64,000 bases of DNA from Phyllostachys edulis (Eukaryota > Streptophyta > Magnoliopsida > Poales > Poaceae): NCBI GenBank assembly GCA_036346405.1, contig CM070566.1:17603533-17667532 (forward strand), written 5' to 3'. A program made the position numbers and the translations under genes. This document shows, one piece after another, positions 43,599-56,530 of this stretch. The notes under the pieces were generated by a model, which made no database searches, had not been told where the DNA came from, and worked only from the letters and a program-made list of their open reading frames with translations. The stretch's first letter is position 1. The number at the start of each line of letters is the position of its first letter.

Positions 43599-46327
43599 CT
43601 AGACACGAACCTCTGGAACATGCTGCGTCTTCTGGTGCATTCCATTCTTGTCCCATTCAGTTCTGAAGTCCTTGGGCAGGCCCAGCAGCCAGAGCTTCTT
43701 CAGGGAGCAAAGGGATTCAATGCCTTGAGGGACCTTATCCATCTCCGACAGTGACACAATATACAAACCTTCAATGCATGGAAGGGCACCATCCATGATC
43801 TTCACCTGGGTGACATCAGGCATGTGCTTCAAGACAAGCGTCTTTAGGTGAGGAAAGGACCCTGCAGAAAGAACCAAAATCTTTGCACTATGCATGTTGT
43901 TAAGTCTCAGACATGTCAGGTTCGGCAAGTGTGATGCAAGCATTCCCAGTGGGTCTTCCCCAATGTGACACCGACTTAGAGCTAGATACTTTAAATGTGT
44001 CCCATGGCCGAGGAAAATAGGGCACTGCAGTGTCCCCTTGGCCCATTGCCCTCTGACAATCAGCTTGTGCAGTACCGTGGACCTTGGTTTGAGAGTCTCG
44101 AAGCAAAGTTCTTCATTCTCATCCTTTGCAGAAAGAAGCAAGCTGGAAAGAAGCGGCATATTTGACAGGGTAGAAAAAAGATTTGCACAATCAGTAGTGC
44201 TTATGTTGTCAATCCACACACTTCTTAGCTTCATCAGTTTCTTCAGCTGCTCGGCCAAGTCCTTGCTGGCTTCAACAGTCTCAAGAGTCTGCAGTTCTTC
44301 CCAGTTGGACAGCTCTTTAGGTGCTTGTATTCCAATAAAGTACCGGAACTCCGACTGCTTCTCATCAGCATATCTATCGGCTAAAAGGTGCCGCAGCTTC
44401 TTGATCTTAACAATCCCTCGTGGTAGCTTCTCTATTTTGGTTTGTTTGATGTCCAGTGTGTGAAGGTTAGACAACTTCTCAACAGAGTCTGGGAGCGACT
44501 TGACCTTGGTGCGCCGTAAGCCAATGTAACGAAGATTGAATAGAGTCCCTATTGATGCTGGCACTTCAGTGATTTCAGAGTCTTGCAGCTCGACAACAGT
44601 AAGGTAGGTGGATTCAGACAGAATTGAGGATAACATGGCAGGGGAAGATGAAATTGCTCCAAGTGACACTAGAGTTCGAAGACGTGGAAGTTTAACTTTC
44701 AATGCAGTACTGTCTTTCCATCCACATGATGACAGACGACGAACATCCCTATCCATCTGTATCATTGTGCCATAATTATTTGCAGAGCCAAACTTCTCCT
44801 CTTTAGCAACAGAAAGAGCTAGGTCTCGCACAATATCATGCATCGCACAGGCGCTCACCCTGCCTAGTTCATCATTCTCCGTGACTTTAAGCATATTGCG
44901 TTGGATCAGTTCCAAGAGATTTCCCTCAGCCACCTCCTCTGGTGTGTTATTTTCTTTGCTCAGCACAAAGCCTTCTGCAACCCACAGCCTCACAAGGGTC
45001 TCACGTAAAATCGGGTAGTCTTCAGGGAACAGGCTGCAGTACAAGAAGCAGTTTCTGAGGTCTCCTGACAGGTCATGGTAGCTCAGATTTAAAATTGCTC
45101 GGACATGGTCGTTGTTCGACAGCTCACATCGAAGCTGATTGTATGTTTGATTCCAAACATAGTGTGCACGTGGCCTCGAAGACAGGAGGCTGCCTATCGA
45201 TACAATTGCTAGTGGGAGGCCCTGACACCGATCTACTATAGAAGTAGCAACCTTCATGAGCTCAATGGGGCATTCGTGGCTCGTCCTGCTGTAAAAAGCC
45301 CTTCTGCAGAAGAGATCAAATGCATGAGTGTCACCCAAAGGCTGGAGATCGAGGCGACGTGTTGAGGGAGCAAGAGCAGCCACGTGATTCTTCCGTGTTG
45401 TGATGATGATTCGACTTGCCTGGAAATTCTGAAATGCATCACACATTTGAAAGTAAACTTCTTGGTTCCAGACATCATCCAGTACGATCAAACATTTCCT
45501 ATCTTTGAGCCTTCGCTTTATTTCTTCTTTCAGGTCATACACGTCCATCCTGTCAATGTTAGATGACGGTGATTGTTCCATGTAACCCACCTTCCTGAGT
45601 AACTTCCTCAACAGAGCATCTACAGTGTAGGTCTGAGACACAACCATCCATGCATGAGCAGCGAAATTGATCTTTTCACGTTCATAAACATTTGTGACCA
45701 GGGTGGTTTTTCCCAATCCGCCCATACCCGACACCGTTATCAGCGTACTGTCAGGCTCATCAGAGTACAGCCATTCCGTCAGCATTTTCCTGTTGTCTTC
45801 AATCCCCACAAGATCTTCATCGTTCACAAGTGCTGGGAAGCTATCTTGGGACCGCTGCCTTTCCATCTCAGTGAGCGGGTCATGAACAAGCTGGGATGCC
45901 TCCAACCACTGCTCCTTAAGTTCTATAACTTGCTTGATCTCCTTCTCTATCTTGACTACCTCATCAGCAATTTGACTGAAAACCAAGACATAATGTGATC
46001 CTTTGATGAAGTACTTCTTCAGGAACCATTCTTCCTCCATTTGATGGGAGTTATATGAGTATTTGTCCATTACATCCTCAACACGGTAGGCCAGCTTCCG
46101 CACCTCCCCAATCCAACCCTTGACGACATCGTCGGTGAGGTATGTCGTGCCTATCTTTCGTATGACGTTGTTCATGGTTGTCAACTGCTTCCTTATTTGC
46201 TCAACCTTGTCTTCCAGATCCCTCAGATTATTAACTTTTCAGACAGTTTGGCCACCAAGGCCTTGGCAGCTTCATCTGCTAAAACATTACCGATCTTTGT
46301 GAGAGCAAGGAGTACCGCCTCCGCCAT
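43599..46327 (-). pseudogene. RPM1-like CC-NBS-LRR immune receptor, one frameshift near the N-terminus
   Basis: The ATG at 46327 opens MAEAVLLALTKIGNVL, the standard start of grass RPM1-like proteins. Near 46232-46238 a one-base loss in an AAAAG-T run shifts the frame; the rest is open for about 861 codons to 43599. The total, 2,729 bases, is one short of 910 codons. Domains in order: Rx-type coiled coil with EDVMDKY, P-loop GMGGLGKTT (about residue 155 of the long frame), kinase-2 CLIVLDDVW, RNBS-B RIIITTR, GLPLAI, RNBS-D CFLYCSLFPED, the MHD box (AMHDIV), then leucine-rich repeats and the usual tail HVPEVRV. Such receptors sense pathogen effectors at membranes and trigger cell death. An intron acceptor (TTTTGTTCAG) just before the ATG suggests a 5' leader intron. 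Translation from an ATG after the shift would lack the first helix. A sequencing error is possible. Confidence 0.85.
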
Positions 46328-46753
46328 TTGTGCTGAACAAAATAAACACAGATCATGTGTTAACAACTTCATCAACATTTTAGGTCTCAAGTTAGCTCGT
46401 ATGTTCAAAAGAACAATTTTCTCTACTGGTGCCCATTAATCCTTATCTCTACTAGTTTTCATGGACGAAATCTACGGCACTTAACTGTACTAGTTCCTGA
46501 ATGGAATGTGTAGCATTGTTGACACTAATAATTATATCGATCAAACATGAGTGAAGATAACTGGTACCAGTGTACCAGAACCATAGAAATATATAATCAC
46601 TATTCGCGATCTGAGATGTAATAGACCGGAGTTACCAAGTGAGCAGCCAATGGAATTCTTGAATGGGACTCCTACAGTACTACTTAACAAAGCTATGAGG
46701 AGATTTGGTCATGGGCCGGAAGAGGAAATCTCAGTCAGATCAATAGATTGTAT
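46328..46753. other. Upstream region of the NLR gene
   Basis: Presumed promoter and leader on the minus strand. No clear TATA was chosen. It is bounded upstream by a small hAT element, so the promoter may be partly transposon-derived. Confidence 0.4.
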
Positions 46754-47230
46754 CAAGGATCAAAATCTCGGAACCAGGTAACCGGCCGGTAACCGGAAAA
46801 AAACCGGTCAAAATTCGAAAATGGAAATTTGAATTGACGAAGTTATAATCCAGTTACTGTCCAAAACCGGAAAAACCGCTTCAAAAAAAAGGGAAATACC
46901 GCTACCAAAACCGGAAAAAAAAAAATCAAAGTCCTTCAGATTGAGCTAGGTGGGCTTTGTATTAATCCCAAGTGTATGTTTGATGGTCATATTCTACACA
47001 ATGATTATACTAGCTAAGCTTGATTGTCTAAAAAATGTCGGGACTTGCTCATATAATAATTCAAGTATATTTAGCTCATACAATAGGTAATCTAGCACAA
47101 AAAAGATCTAAACTAACTAGGAAGTGCATTATATAGTCATAAATTTAAATTTAAATTTAAAAATTTTCGGGCAGGTTTTTTCCTCCCGGTTCCCACCGGT
47201 TTTGCCGGTACCGGCCGGTTTTTTTCCTTG
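46754..47230. mobile_element. Small non-autonomous hAT element rich in CCGGT
   Basis: 477 bp from CAAGGATC to TTTCCTTG, flanked by a perfect 8-bp duplication GATTGTAT (46746-46753 and 47231-47238). Both ends are full of CCGGTTTT/AACCGG words (ACCGGCCGGTAACCGG left, GGTACCGGCCGG right). No ORF. The 8-bp duplication assigns it to hAT. Confidence 0.85.
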
Positions 47231-47464
47231 GATTGTATCATGAACAAAGCTCAGGTCTAAGTTATATTTCAATGAATTTACATGGAACAACCTAGAACCC
47301 TAAAAAAACAAAATGTTGATGTGAGGCAGGTGGTAATTAGATCAGAACAAGAGAAAACCTTAAAGGGTTAGGCTGGATAGCCAAGTTACCAGGATGGCCC
47401 TTCAATTTGGATGTTAGTAAGACGAATCCGTGTGAGTTCTTTTACTTGATTGTAGAACTCAAGA

Positions 47465-47712
47465 GGGAAAATTGATTATTTGCCCTCCCATCCGTTACCT
47501 CTCTAGGATGTGCCATCCTTTACAGTGTAATTGATTATTTGCCCTCCTACAGTTGAGATCCTTATTGCAAAAGTGGCAAATCCTCAAGGAAACAATTGCG
47601 AAAGTGGTAAAAAGATCTTAACTGTAAGAGAGCAAATAATCAATTACACTTGAAAAGATAGGATAGCAAATCCTAGAGAGGTAACGTATAGGTGGCAAAT
47701 GATTAATTTCCC
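47465..47712. mobile_element. MITE with GGGAAAATTGATTATTTGCC ends
   Basis: 248 bp with inverted ends GGGAAAATTGATTATTTGCC and GGCAAATGATTAATTTCCC. Repeats of TTGATTATTTGCCCTCC (47473, 47531) and GCAAATAATCAATTACA (47628) lie inside. Flanks (ACTCAAGA and AACAAGAT) do not give a clear duplication, so the superfamily is open. Confidence 0.7.
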
Positions 47713-48782
47713 AACAAGATGTGGAGGGGCATGTTCACGACACATAAGTGGTCCTTTTTGCAACTTGCACTTTTTTGGCTGTAGTACGAAACATGCAAAT
47801 TGTGGGCTAAAGCCACTTTGATACGTGTTCGAGCAAAATAAATCATTAATGAACAAGACAAATCAGATTGCTTGAAAGTTGTCGGACCCAGATTTCCCAA
47901 ATCCAAATCCTCTGTGAAAACGCTGTGTTATTCCTTGGATCAGTAGATAGCACTCACAGGTATATAACTGAATCATTTCATATATGTCGTAAGACCAAAC
48001 TATTTATTAATACAATACATCAGAGTAACATAGACCACTTCGGGTCGAGTTTTATAAAAGAGCCGAACAGGCTAAACTGATTACAATGCAAGAAAGCAAC
48101 GTAAACTACAGCGGAAGCAAAAGGGGTAGAACTCATCTCTCCACAGCAAGTGGTCGGGCAACTCAGTGTCTGACGGATATTAACCAAGAGTGGATAATAT
48201 CGCTTTATGCAAGTACCAACGAGTCCACTAGACTGAGGCGAGACCTAGACTACTGAGCATAGACTACTCTTCGTCGTTTCCTTGTCCAGCGATTTCAGGG
48301 TCTTCAAGGTAGGCGTAGTCTCTTTCATCCACATCATCTGAGGGGGGGGTGTGTGTTGGGGAGAGGGAGAATGAGCACAACTACCGTGCTCGCAAGCCAA
48401 CACACAATGCAATAATATACATGTAAGGCTTAACAAGGATGGCTTGGTTCTTTTATTTGCTTAAAGCAATGTTCTCAATTATCATAATTACAAAATTCCT
48501 ATCACTTAGCATTTTGCCCAAATTGCATTTTTATCAAAGAGAGTAATTGCAATATTTGTATCAGCAGAGGTTACCTCCACCTTCATGCTTATTTTGATTA
48601 TGGTTACATCCACCATTTGACCACACTTGGTACGACCACCCAGGAAAAATCCAATTTCAGGGCTAGATGAGCCCGCCACATTTTTCATACCACCCACAAA
48701 GGTTTTTGAAATAGAACTAACTCAAGTTAAGTTCCCATGTCCGCCTTTGACCGTAGGCACGGCTGTTTAAACAGTTTAGACT

Positions 48783-48787
48783 CTGCA
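48783..48787. repeat. Target duplication CTGCA, left copy
   Basis: CTGCA precedes TGTAACATCCC at 48788 and recurs at 53690-53694 after the terminal CA. Confidence 0.85.
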
Positions 48788-51700
48788 TGTAACATCCCAA
48801 ATATAGATGTGTGTTTCAAATGTAAGAAAATGAGTAGAAATTAAAAAATTTCTTGTATCTTGAAGTTTTTGAACATTTCTGTAATTCTTGTAAAGGAATT
48901 ATGGGAAATCAAAAACCAAAATCCCCAATTGACTAAAGTCATAACCTTCTTGTTGAAAATCTTGTGTCAACCTTTGGAAATAATTTTCCTTGGTTCTAGG
49001 GATGCTGTGTGACATCTCTGAAAAATTTCATAATTTTTAGAAATTATTTGATAATTTTTAAGAGGCAGTCAAACTAGTTTGAACCTTGGTCAAACCTTAG
49101 ATCAAACCTTGCAGAATTTTTGGAGAATAATGTTGTGCATAAAAACCTCTGAAAATTTTATACAAGGTTTATCCTTGAGTGAGGAACCTCATTTAAAATT
49201 TCAGAATTTTTGGAGTTAGTTTGCTATCTCTAAAATTCCCTCAAAGTTTCTACTTAAAATTCAAACCCTAAGTCAATCCTATGGGGTTTGGGTCAAGTTG
49301 GGTCAAACCAGAGCCTGGCTCGAGCCACTTGACTCGGTTGAACCAACTAAACACACCCCCGCGCCATTAAAAGCTATCTCAACCGTTCAATTTTGATCAA
49401 ACCGCCCTGATTGCTTTCATCGTGACCGTCCATCTTCTATCTAACCGTGAGTGTGTTGGACTCGTGCCTAACTGGTTGAGCTCAACCCATTCGTTCACTT
49501 GACCGAGCCACTTTGCTCTTCCTTTCTCTGACCGGTGGGCCCTCACCGCACAGGTCGTCCTCTACCTTCGCCAGCACGCCATGGCGTGAGCAAGGTGGGA
49601 GGCGCAGCGTGTTGTCACCTCGTTGTCCTCCTCAACGGCTCTTTGCCGATAAGCATTAAATGCGTGTCAGTTGGTCGCCCTCTAAGTCGTGGTCGCCCTG
49701 CAAGCCATCCTCTCAGCGTGCCCATGGCAGGGCCGTGAGCCACGCCCACCTTGGGGCGGTGCTTATGCAAAACCCTAGCTCCTTAGGCTATTTAAAGCCT
49801 TCAAGCCCTTCTTTGGCTTCCTTTGTACACCACCGCAACCTGGCCTAGCTTCCTCTTTGCTCTTTTGAGCTCAAAACCAAAGAACCCTAAAACCACCATT
49901 GACGGCCGTGGAGCTCCATCTTCACCGACGGTGCTCTAGTGGTTCATTTTCAATTCCTTTCGCGTCACTCCGCGCCCCTTATCATCTTGAGCATTTCCCC
50001 TAATCTAATTTGGTTTGACCTTCACAGGGAAAGTCAAATTTGGGGATTTGTTCGTTTCGGCCGAGGTTCACCCCTCTTCGTCCGTAACTCCAGTAAGTCC
50101 TCCATTTTCCAATTGCTCGCTCTTGGACCCTCTGTGAGCTATGGTGGAGCTAACCTTACCATCCTTTGGCCTTATTTTTGCTCAGGCCGTCACCTTCACT
50201 TCATCTTCTTCGTTCTTGAAGCAAGCTCGGCGTCACGAAGCAACTCCGACCACCTCAAGAGCTCCGCGATTGCTAAGGTAGCTTCTATTTAGCCCCTAAG
50301 TGGCACTGCTTCTCCGAACCTTCTTGAGCTTTCTTTGCTTGTCGCTTTCGGCCGTGTTGGTCACCACCGCCTCTCGCCGGCTCGCCACCGCCGTCATGAG
50401 TGGTACCAGCAGGTGCGCAACACTATTGCACACATAGTGGTACCCTTGGTGTGCGCCGCCGTGCCCTAGGTCACCGGCGGTGAGCCGTGGAGCGCACTGG
50501 TTGTTTTGTCGGGCAGGGTGGCACTGTGCCGTGGCCAGTTAGGACAAAATCTCGTCATTAATCACTAATCATTGTTTAATCAGCGTTAATGAATGGATTA
50601 GTAATTAATGTGTCCTAAACTGACACTCTCAGTCACTGACACGCGGGCCCGCACCGTTAAACCCCCCCTCCGCCACGCGCTTTAACCCTCGTGCGAGCCC
50701 ATGTGTCACTACAGTGGGGCCCCGCTCTTTTTCTCTCTCTCGGGCGCGTGCGCAACACTTCAATTGATGTGCACCGTCCATTTTCTGATCTGTGGCCCAG
50801 ATCTAGTGGGCCGTTCAGACCACCGAGTGTTAGCCGTCCATCCTTAGATCTGTGGCTGAGATTCGCGTAGGCAGTGCGCGTGGGCTGTGTTGCGTTCTCT
50901 GTGGGCCGTCCATTTGCAGATCAACGCTCCGGATTGATTGGGTCATTCGGACCGTCCGAACCTCCCTTTGATCTCAGCCCTCCATCCTTAAATCAACGGT
51001 CCAGATTAGTTGTGACCTTCGGACCGTCCGAAGCCTCGATCAATATGGGCCGTTGGATCTTGATCCATCGGTTTCCTTTACATTTGGTGCACGCGCGCTT
51101 TGTCTTTGAAATTTGCATGGGCCGTCGTGGTTGATCAATGGCCCACGTTTTGCCGCGTATTTCCTTTGAGTTAATTCTTTTCAAAAGCCCGGTAAGCTTT
51201 ATTTCTCAACTGAAAAATGTATTAAACTTTGAAATTGCATAACTAATTCATTTTAAATTCTTTTCGGGTGATTCAAATTTTGTCACTTCTAGTTTGAGCT
51301 AAGCTTTAATCTAAAAATGGTTGGAGGCTTAGTGTGGCTCCAGAAAAATTTGGGAATAGATTTAATTCCTGTTTAGTTTTAATTAGTGCATTAAAAATTC
51401 ATTTAACTTGAAAAATGCATAAGTAATTCTCTGTAGCTCCTTTTTGAGTGAACTCAACTTTGTTGGCTTCCTCTATTAGTAAGCTTATTTGTAAAATAGG
51501 TTTTAGGCATGCTACTGTTTTCAAAAGTTTTGCTAATGCATTTAACTTATGCCCTTTTTCATGTCTTTGAAAAATCATAGAAAATACATCCTAACTCCAA
51601 ATGAGATGAATCCAATTGGGTTGTTCATATTATGAGGTGTTTTATTTACCATAAAAATTTCAGGTGCAACACCTCTCTAGAAATTTGTGCCAAAAATTTA

Positions 51701-53689
51701 ATTACGGATGAATAGTAACCGAAGTGAATTTTTCAGCATTTTCCAGCAGACAGATTTTGTTTTGGCTATAACTTTTGCATTAAGAATCCAAATCAATTGG
51801 TTCTTATTGCTAAATTCCTTAAAAATTGTAATCTACCTACTGTAAAAATTTCAAAGCTTTTCGCTGAAGTTGGTTTTTGAGTCTTTTCGGTGTTCCTCGT
51901 TCTTATCGGTTCTTTTTCGTTCTTTCGCTAGGTTCCGACGAGCATGTTGACCTGGAGAGTATTCCTCTGCAGCATAGTGAGCAACTTCAGCAAGGCAAGC
52001 ACATTGATCATAATAATCCTATTACTTTCAAAGTCTAATACTTTGTTTACAAATTGTATGTATGCATACTTTTGTGTCAAAGTAATTTTCCTGATTAGAG
52101 GTAGTTATTTCTATTGCATGGTTGCCCTTAAATTGTTCATCCCCTGCCACTAAACATAAGGTATTAATCTCGCCGGTGAATTAGAGCCCGGTGGTTGAAT
52201 TATGCTCTTTTATTGTCTTTACGGTGTCATGCTTAGAAATGCTTAGCTACCAGTAGAATTGGGCGGTTGTCGACTTAGTCGATTACCTTGATCACACAAA
52301 ATTATTATTACCATTATGCTCAGCACTTTGTGCTTTGTTACTTTATAAAGTCAAAAACTGAAACTGAAAATGGAATGTTTGAGACTTGGGCACAATGGTT
52401 GATGGTGTGATCTTATGGTGTGACTAGAATGGTGCCCGGGTCAACAAGGACCGAGTTACTTGTGTCACTAAGCCAAGCGATTATTGCGTGCTAACCACAC
52501 GAGGGGGATATGGGACCTCTCTTGACTTAGTACTTTGGCGTGTGTTAGCTCCGAGTCGCAGGAGGTTGTGTGTGTGAGTGGTGTTGAAAAAGAAACTTGT
52601 GGTTTTGCGTTGGGTGAGCGGGAGTGGAATCCTGTTTAGGTTCTCTACACCGAGGGGCATTGTAGTTGTCCGGGAGCTTTACCCTACAACGGTAGTTGAC
52701 TTTCGGCTTTACAATGGCTCTGCCTCAACGTATGGATTTCTATCCATACGGGCGACTAGTAGTTAATGCACAATATTGGAAATGTCTCGTAGAACTTAGC
52801 CTTACCGGCATACCTTCGGAAGTGTGTTTGATCTAGTGGCAACAAAGGCGGTCTGACGTGTGGGTACATTGATACACCCCTGCAGGGTTCAAACTATTCG
52901 AATAGCCTCGTCCTAGGTTATGGACATGCTTGATAAGGTCGAGCAAGAACTAGACTATAACATTTAATTAAAACTTGATGTGGGTGGTATGAATGGGGGA
53001 TTCATGCTATTGTTGTGGTGGCTATTGGGTTAGCCACTCCCAGGATGTCTTGTTATTATTGTTACATGTTATCTCGCTGTTTTTGTCGAATAAAAACAGA
53101 TTGTGAAATTGCTTTAAATCTATTTAATTATTGCAAATGAAAACTTGCTTTATCTTTGAAAATGAGTCTAGAGCCTCCTCACTTAAATAAGCTTGCATGT
53201 AGCATATGTATAGGCTTGTTACACTACACGTAAGTCTTGCAAATACATTTTTGTACTCATTTGCTTTGCTTAATTAATTGTTGCAGAGGAGGAAGTTGAT
53301 CCCCAAGGGATCCACTTTTGTGAGCTGTGCGGTGGGTTTGACGACTAGGTTGGTGGCCCGGTTGGTTGCCTTGTGGGTTAAAGGCACACTAATTGGCTCT
53401 TGTTTATCGCTATCTTATGGCTTTTGCTTTCGCTGTTATTTATCTCTTTAGTTGTTATTTGGCCGGTTGGCCCCTTTTGTAATAACTCTATATTGTATGT
53501 CTTTTGTTCTATTTAGTGGTGCTTCGGTTCTATGTGATGAATGGAATTGATGCATAATTTTGTAAAGGGGTATGTGTACTGCAAGTTCTTGGGAAGTACA
53601 TGTATCTCGAGGCACGAGATATTTTGTTTGTGATGCTAGGACCAAGTGGATGGTTAAGCATTTCAAGCCGAATTTTTCGGGTCCTCACA
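48788..53689 (+). mobile_element. Giant LTR element F (forward), 4.9 kb, nested in E
   Basis: It runs from TGTAACATCCCAAATA to CGGGTCCTCACA with a perfect CTGCA duplication. No second TGTAACATCCC or internal copy of the right end was seen, so it is best read as a solo LTR of about 4.9 kb. Such lengths are known for Sukkula-like and Del/Tekay-type grass elements. GGCTATTTAAAGCC (49788) is a likely TATA, followed by a transcribed GC-rich leader. GGGCCGTCCAT and TTCGGACCGTCCGAA words recur at 50750-51060. All ORFs are short and unlike known proteins. Confidence 0.75.
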
Positions 53690-53694
53690 CTGCA
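53690..53694. repeat. Target duplication CTGCA, right copy
   Basis: Matches 48783-48787. Confidence 0.85.
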
Positions 53695-54829
53695 GAGGTT
53701 GTACACTGTACCCACAAGAGATAGTCATACTCATTCCCCCACATAATTCCTTAGTCATGTAATTGAGTGATCGTCACAGTAACCTTTCAAAATATCTTGC
53801 CCTTTCTGTCATCTCACCCATATGGGGTTACGCTTATAGATTGTGCGGGATGTTCAGCACAACGACTAGCGCAGCTGGCCCCGGCCACAATGACTAGCGC
53901 ATCTAGCAACTTCACCATACCGTGGTGCCTCTTTCAAACCGGAATGCATCCACCACTTGCACGGCCCCAATCCCCTTCCATATGATGACTTCCAGGGTTC
54001 AATAAGTTTACTAAGCCAAGTTGTACTTTGCAGACTTGTGGTTGTACTTGTTTTACACAGGAGGTCGTGACAAGATTAAGTCCTTAATCCATCCGGACAG
54101 TTCAGACCACATACGAACCACTCTCGTGCTCGAGGCACCCACCACCTTTCCATCCGCCCAGATGTGGTATTAGCAATTTAATAGGGTTTTGAGGAGTAAA
54201 ACCAAATTATCACATTTATCTCAGTCATGGACCACCAATGACTGCCCAAACCATTTTCATGTTTGAAGAGATGATGACTAGAGCATTTTAATGCCCCAGT
54301 ACTTAAGCACAACCTATAACTAGTATTTACCACATAGTTACTAGGGTGACAAAGGAATAATGGATTCAAATTGTCAAGGATGGCATATTAATAATTAGTC
54401 AACAAATGGGTGTTTAACTATCTTAAGCTTTAACATACATTTGCTTAAAGAATTAAAGCATGCAATTGCTATTTTAACGAATATAATTTGCATAACATGT
54501 AGGCTCAATATGATCAAAGTATTGACTCGCCTTGGTTAAAGGCAGGAGGGCCTTGGAGGTCTTGTGCTTGGTCCCACTGGAGATCTCCTGCTTCTTTGAA
54601 CTCTACTCGGATGAACAAGCTGGAAAGAGGGGCAAATAAGCAGAGAGGACAAAAAAATACAAAGGGAACAACAAAAGAACTCCAAATTAAGCAAGGCTTG
54701 TGATATTAGCAAGATATTGTATTTAGACAAATTTAGAAACAAGAAACACCGAAATCGGAGTTATAACGGAGGAGAACAGAGTCCTCGAAGCTTTGGTTTC
54801 GAGTACTGCTCAACGATTTCGAGTGGTCG

Positions 54830-55080
54830 GAAAGGAGGTCTAAACCAAGAGAGAGGTCTAAACTGAGAGGGAGATCCAACTAAGAGGGAGGTCCAACTGA
54901 GAGGGAGGTCAAGGGAGGTCCTGAGGAGGTCCTAGAGAGAGGTCCTGAGGAGGTCGAGGGAGGTCCTGAGGAGGTCCTAGAGGGAGATCCTGAGGAGAGG
55001 TCCTGAGGAGAGGTCCTGAGAGGTCGAGAGGAGGTCCTTAGGAGGTCCTGAGAGGAGGTACTAAGTGGAGGTCCTAGAGT
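54830..55080. repeat. GGAGGTCCTGAG minisatellite
   Basis: About 15 irregular copies of a 12-18 base unit (GAGGTCCTGAG, GGTCCTAGAG, GGTCGAG variants) in the right part of element E. The minus-strand reading gives a serine-proline-rich ORF that is an artefact of the repeat. Confidence 0.88.
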
Positions 55081-55676
55081 GGTCGCGAAGATCACTCCTG
55101 GTCATAGGTGGTACGACTCTGATCTGAAGGCGAGAGAGGTCCAAGCAGAAACTCGCGGGAGAGAGAGGCCGAAGCAGTGGCGGAGACGAGGAAGACGGTC
55201 AAATCTGGCGGCGGCAATGGACCAAAGCCAAAGGGGCTTGAGGAAAAAATACTCTGGTGTCGGGGTGCAGCGGCGAGGGTGGTGTGTGATGGCGGCCGAG
55301 CGATGAATCCTTGGAGGAGGCCGCCGGCCGTGAAAAAGCAGTGGCGGCTTTGGTGGACTTACCCGGAAGCAAGGGAGTGACGCGGGGGAAAAACAAGGGG
55401 TATAGGGACCCTTTTATAAGCGACCAAGGGGCTTGGAGCCGTTAGGCGGCGAGAGGTCTGAGGTTTCGAGGCGGCGTTAGGCGTAAACCTGTTGGCATGG
55501 AGACGACAGGTCGAGAGGCAGTGGGCTGCGAGGAAGAAGCGTCGAGGAGGCGGTAACTTTGAGGGCGGCCGACGTGGTAGCTAGTCGCGGCGCGGGCAGC
55601 CATGGCGTGGAGTGCGATGGAGATGGCGACGAGTGAAGCAGCAGAGGCAGGAAGGCGCCAAGTCATGGAGGTAGGG

Positions 55677-56530
55677 ATTAGGTGTGGCGGAATGACAGGA
55701 GTTGGTGGCAGAGGAGTGGGTGCGGTCTGGCGAGAGACGAGAGTGGCACAGTGCGAGAGAGAGAGAGCGGCTCGACACGCTAGCTAGAAGAAGGGCGAGA
55801 GGCGATGGGGAGAAGGGCCAAAGGAAAAAACGGGCTAAGCCAAAAAAAGGAAGGCCAAAAGAGAAAGAGGGCCCAAAACTGGAAAAGGAGAAATTCAAGC
55901 CTGAAATTGAATTTCGAAAATTAAGAATGTTTGAAACACAAACCCGAGCTTAAAAGAAGCTAGAAGGTTTTGAAACTAATTGATAATTTGAAATACGAAG
56001 GAAACCGAAAACCAAATTAGCACACACTATTCGTCGTTAGAAACGGGAATGTTACAAAAGTTGGACCATGGTTGCAATAGTGCAATAGTCCACAAAACTC
56101 ATCGAGGTGGCGAGGTGGCGGGAGTGGAGAGGCGGCGGAGGAGTGGAGTGCGGTCGGCAAGAGAGACGAGGTGGCATAGGTGCACAAGAGAGAGAGCGGC
56201 TCGAGACACGCTAGCTAGAGAAGGGGCGAGAGGCGATGGGAGGCGGGCAAAGGGAAAAAGCAGGCTAAGCCAAAAAAGGAAGGCCAAAAAGAAAGAGGGC
56301 CCAAAAGCGGAAAAGGAGAAATTCAAGCCTGAAATTGAATTTGAAAATTAAGAATGTTTGAAACACAAACCCGAGCTTAAAAGAAGCTAGAAGGTTTTGA
56401 AACTAATTGATAATTTGAAATACGAAGGAAACCGAAAACCAAATTAGCACACCCTATTCGTCGTTAGAAACGGGAATGTTACAAAAGTTGGACCATGGTT
56501 GCAATAGTGCAATAGTCCACAAAACTCATC
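55677..56530. repeat. 427-bp tandem duplication across the right end of element E
   Basis: 55677-56103 and 56104-56530 are two copies, nearly identical over the last ~350 bases, with indels in the left ~70. Each contains the LTR end (AACGGGAATGTTACA), the AAAGT duplication and 42 bases of flank ending AAAACTCATC. The duplication therefore happened after element E inserted. Confidence 0.85.

Larger units (their letters stand above)
47880..56056 (-). mobile_element. Giant LTR element E (reverse), host of nested insertion
   Basis: Left end TGTCGGACCC and right end GGGAATGTTACA (reverse of TGTAACATTCCC) are flanked by a perfect 5-bp duplication AAAGT (47875-47879 and 56057-56061). Without the inner element it is about 3.27 kb and shows no internal LTR pair, primer site or pol, so it looks like a solo LTR. 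TATA on the minus strand is CGCTTATAAAAGGG (55423-55410). ORFs within are low-complexity. CAGTTTAGACTCTGCA was split by the inner insertion. Confidence 0.75.

Noticed and set aside
43464..43754. Plus-strand ORFs across the NLR (also 44038-44463 and 45654-45998)
   Set aside because: They are shadows of the minus-strand NLR coding frame.
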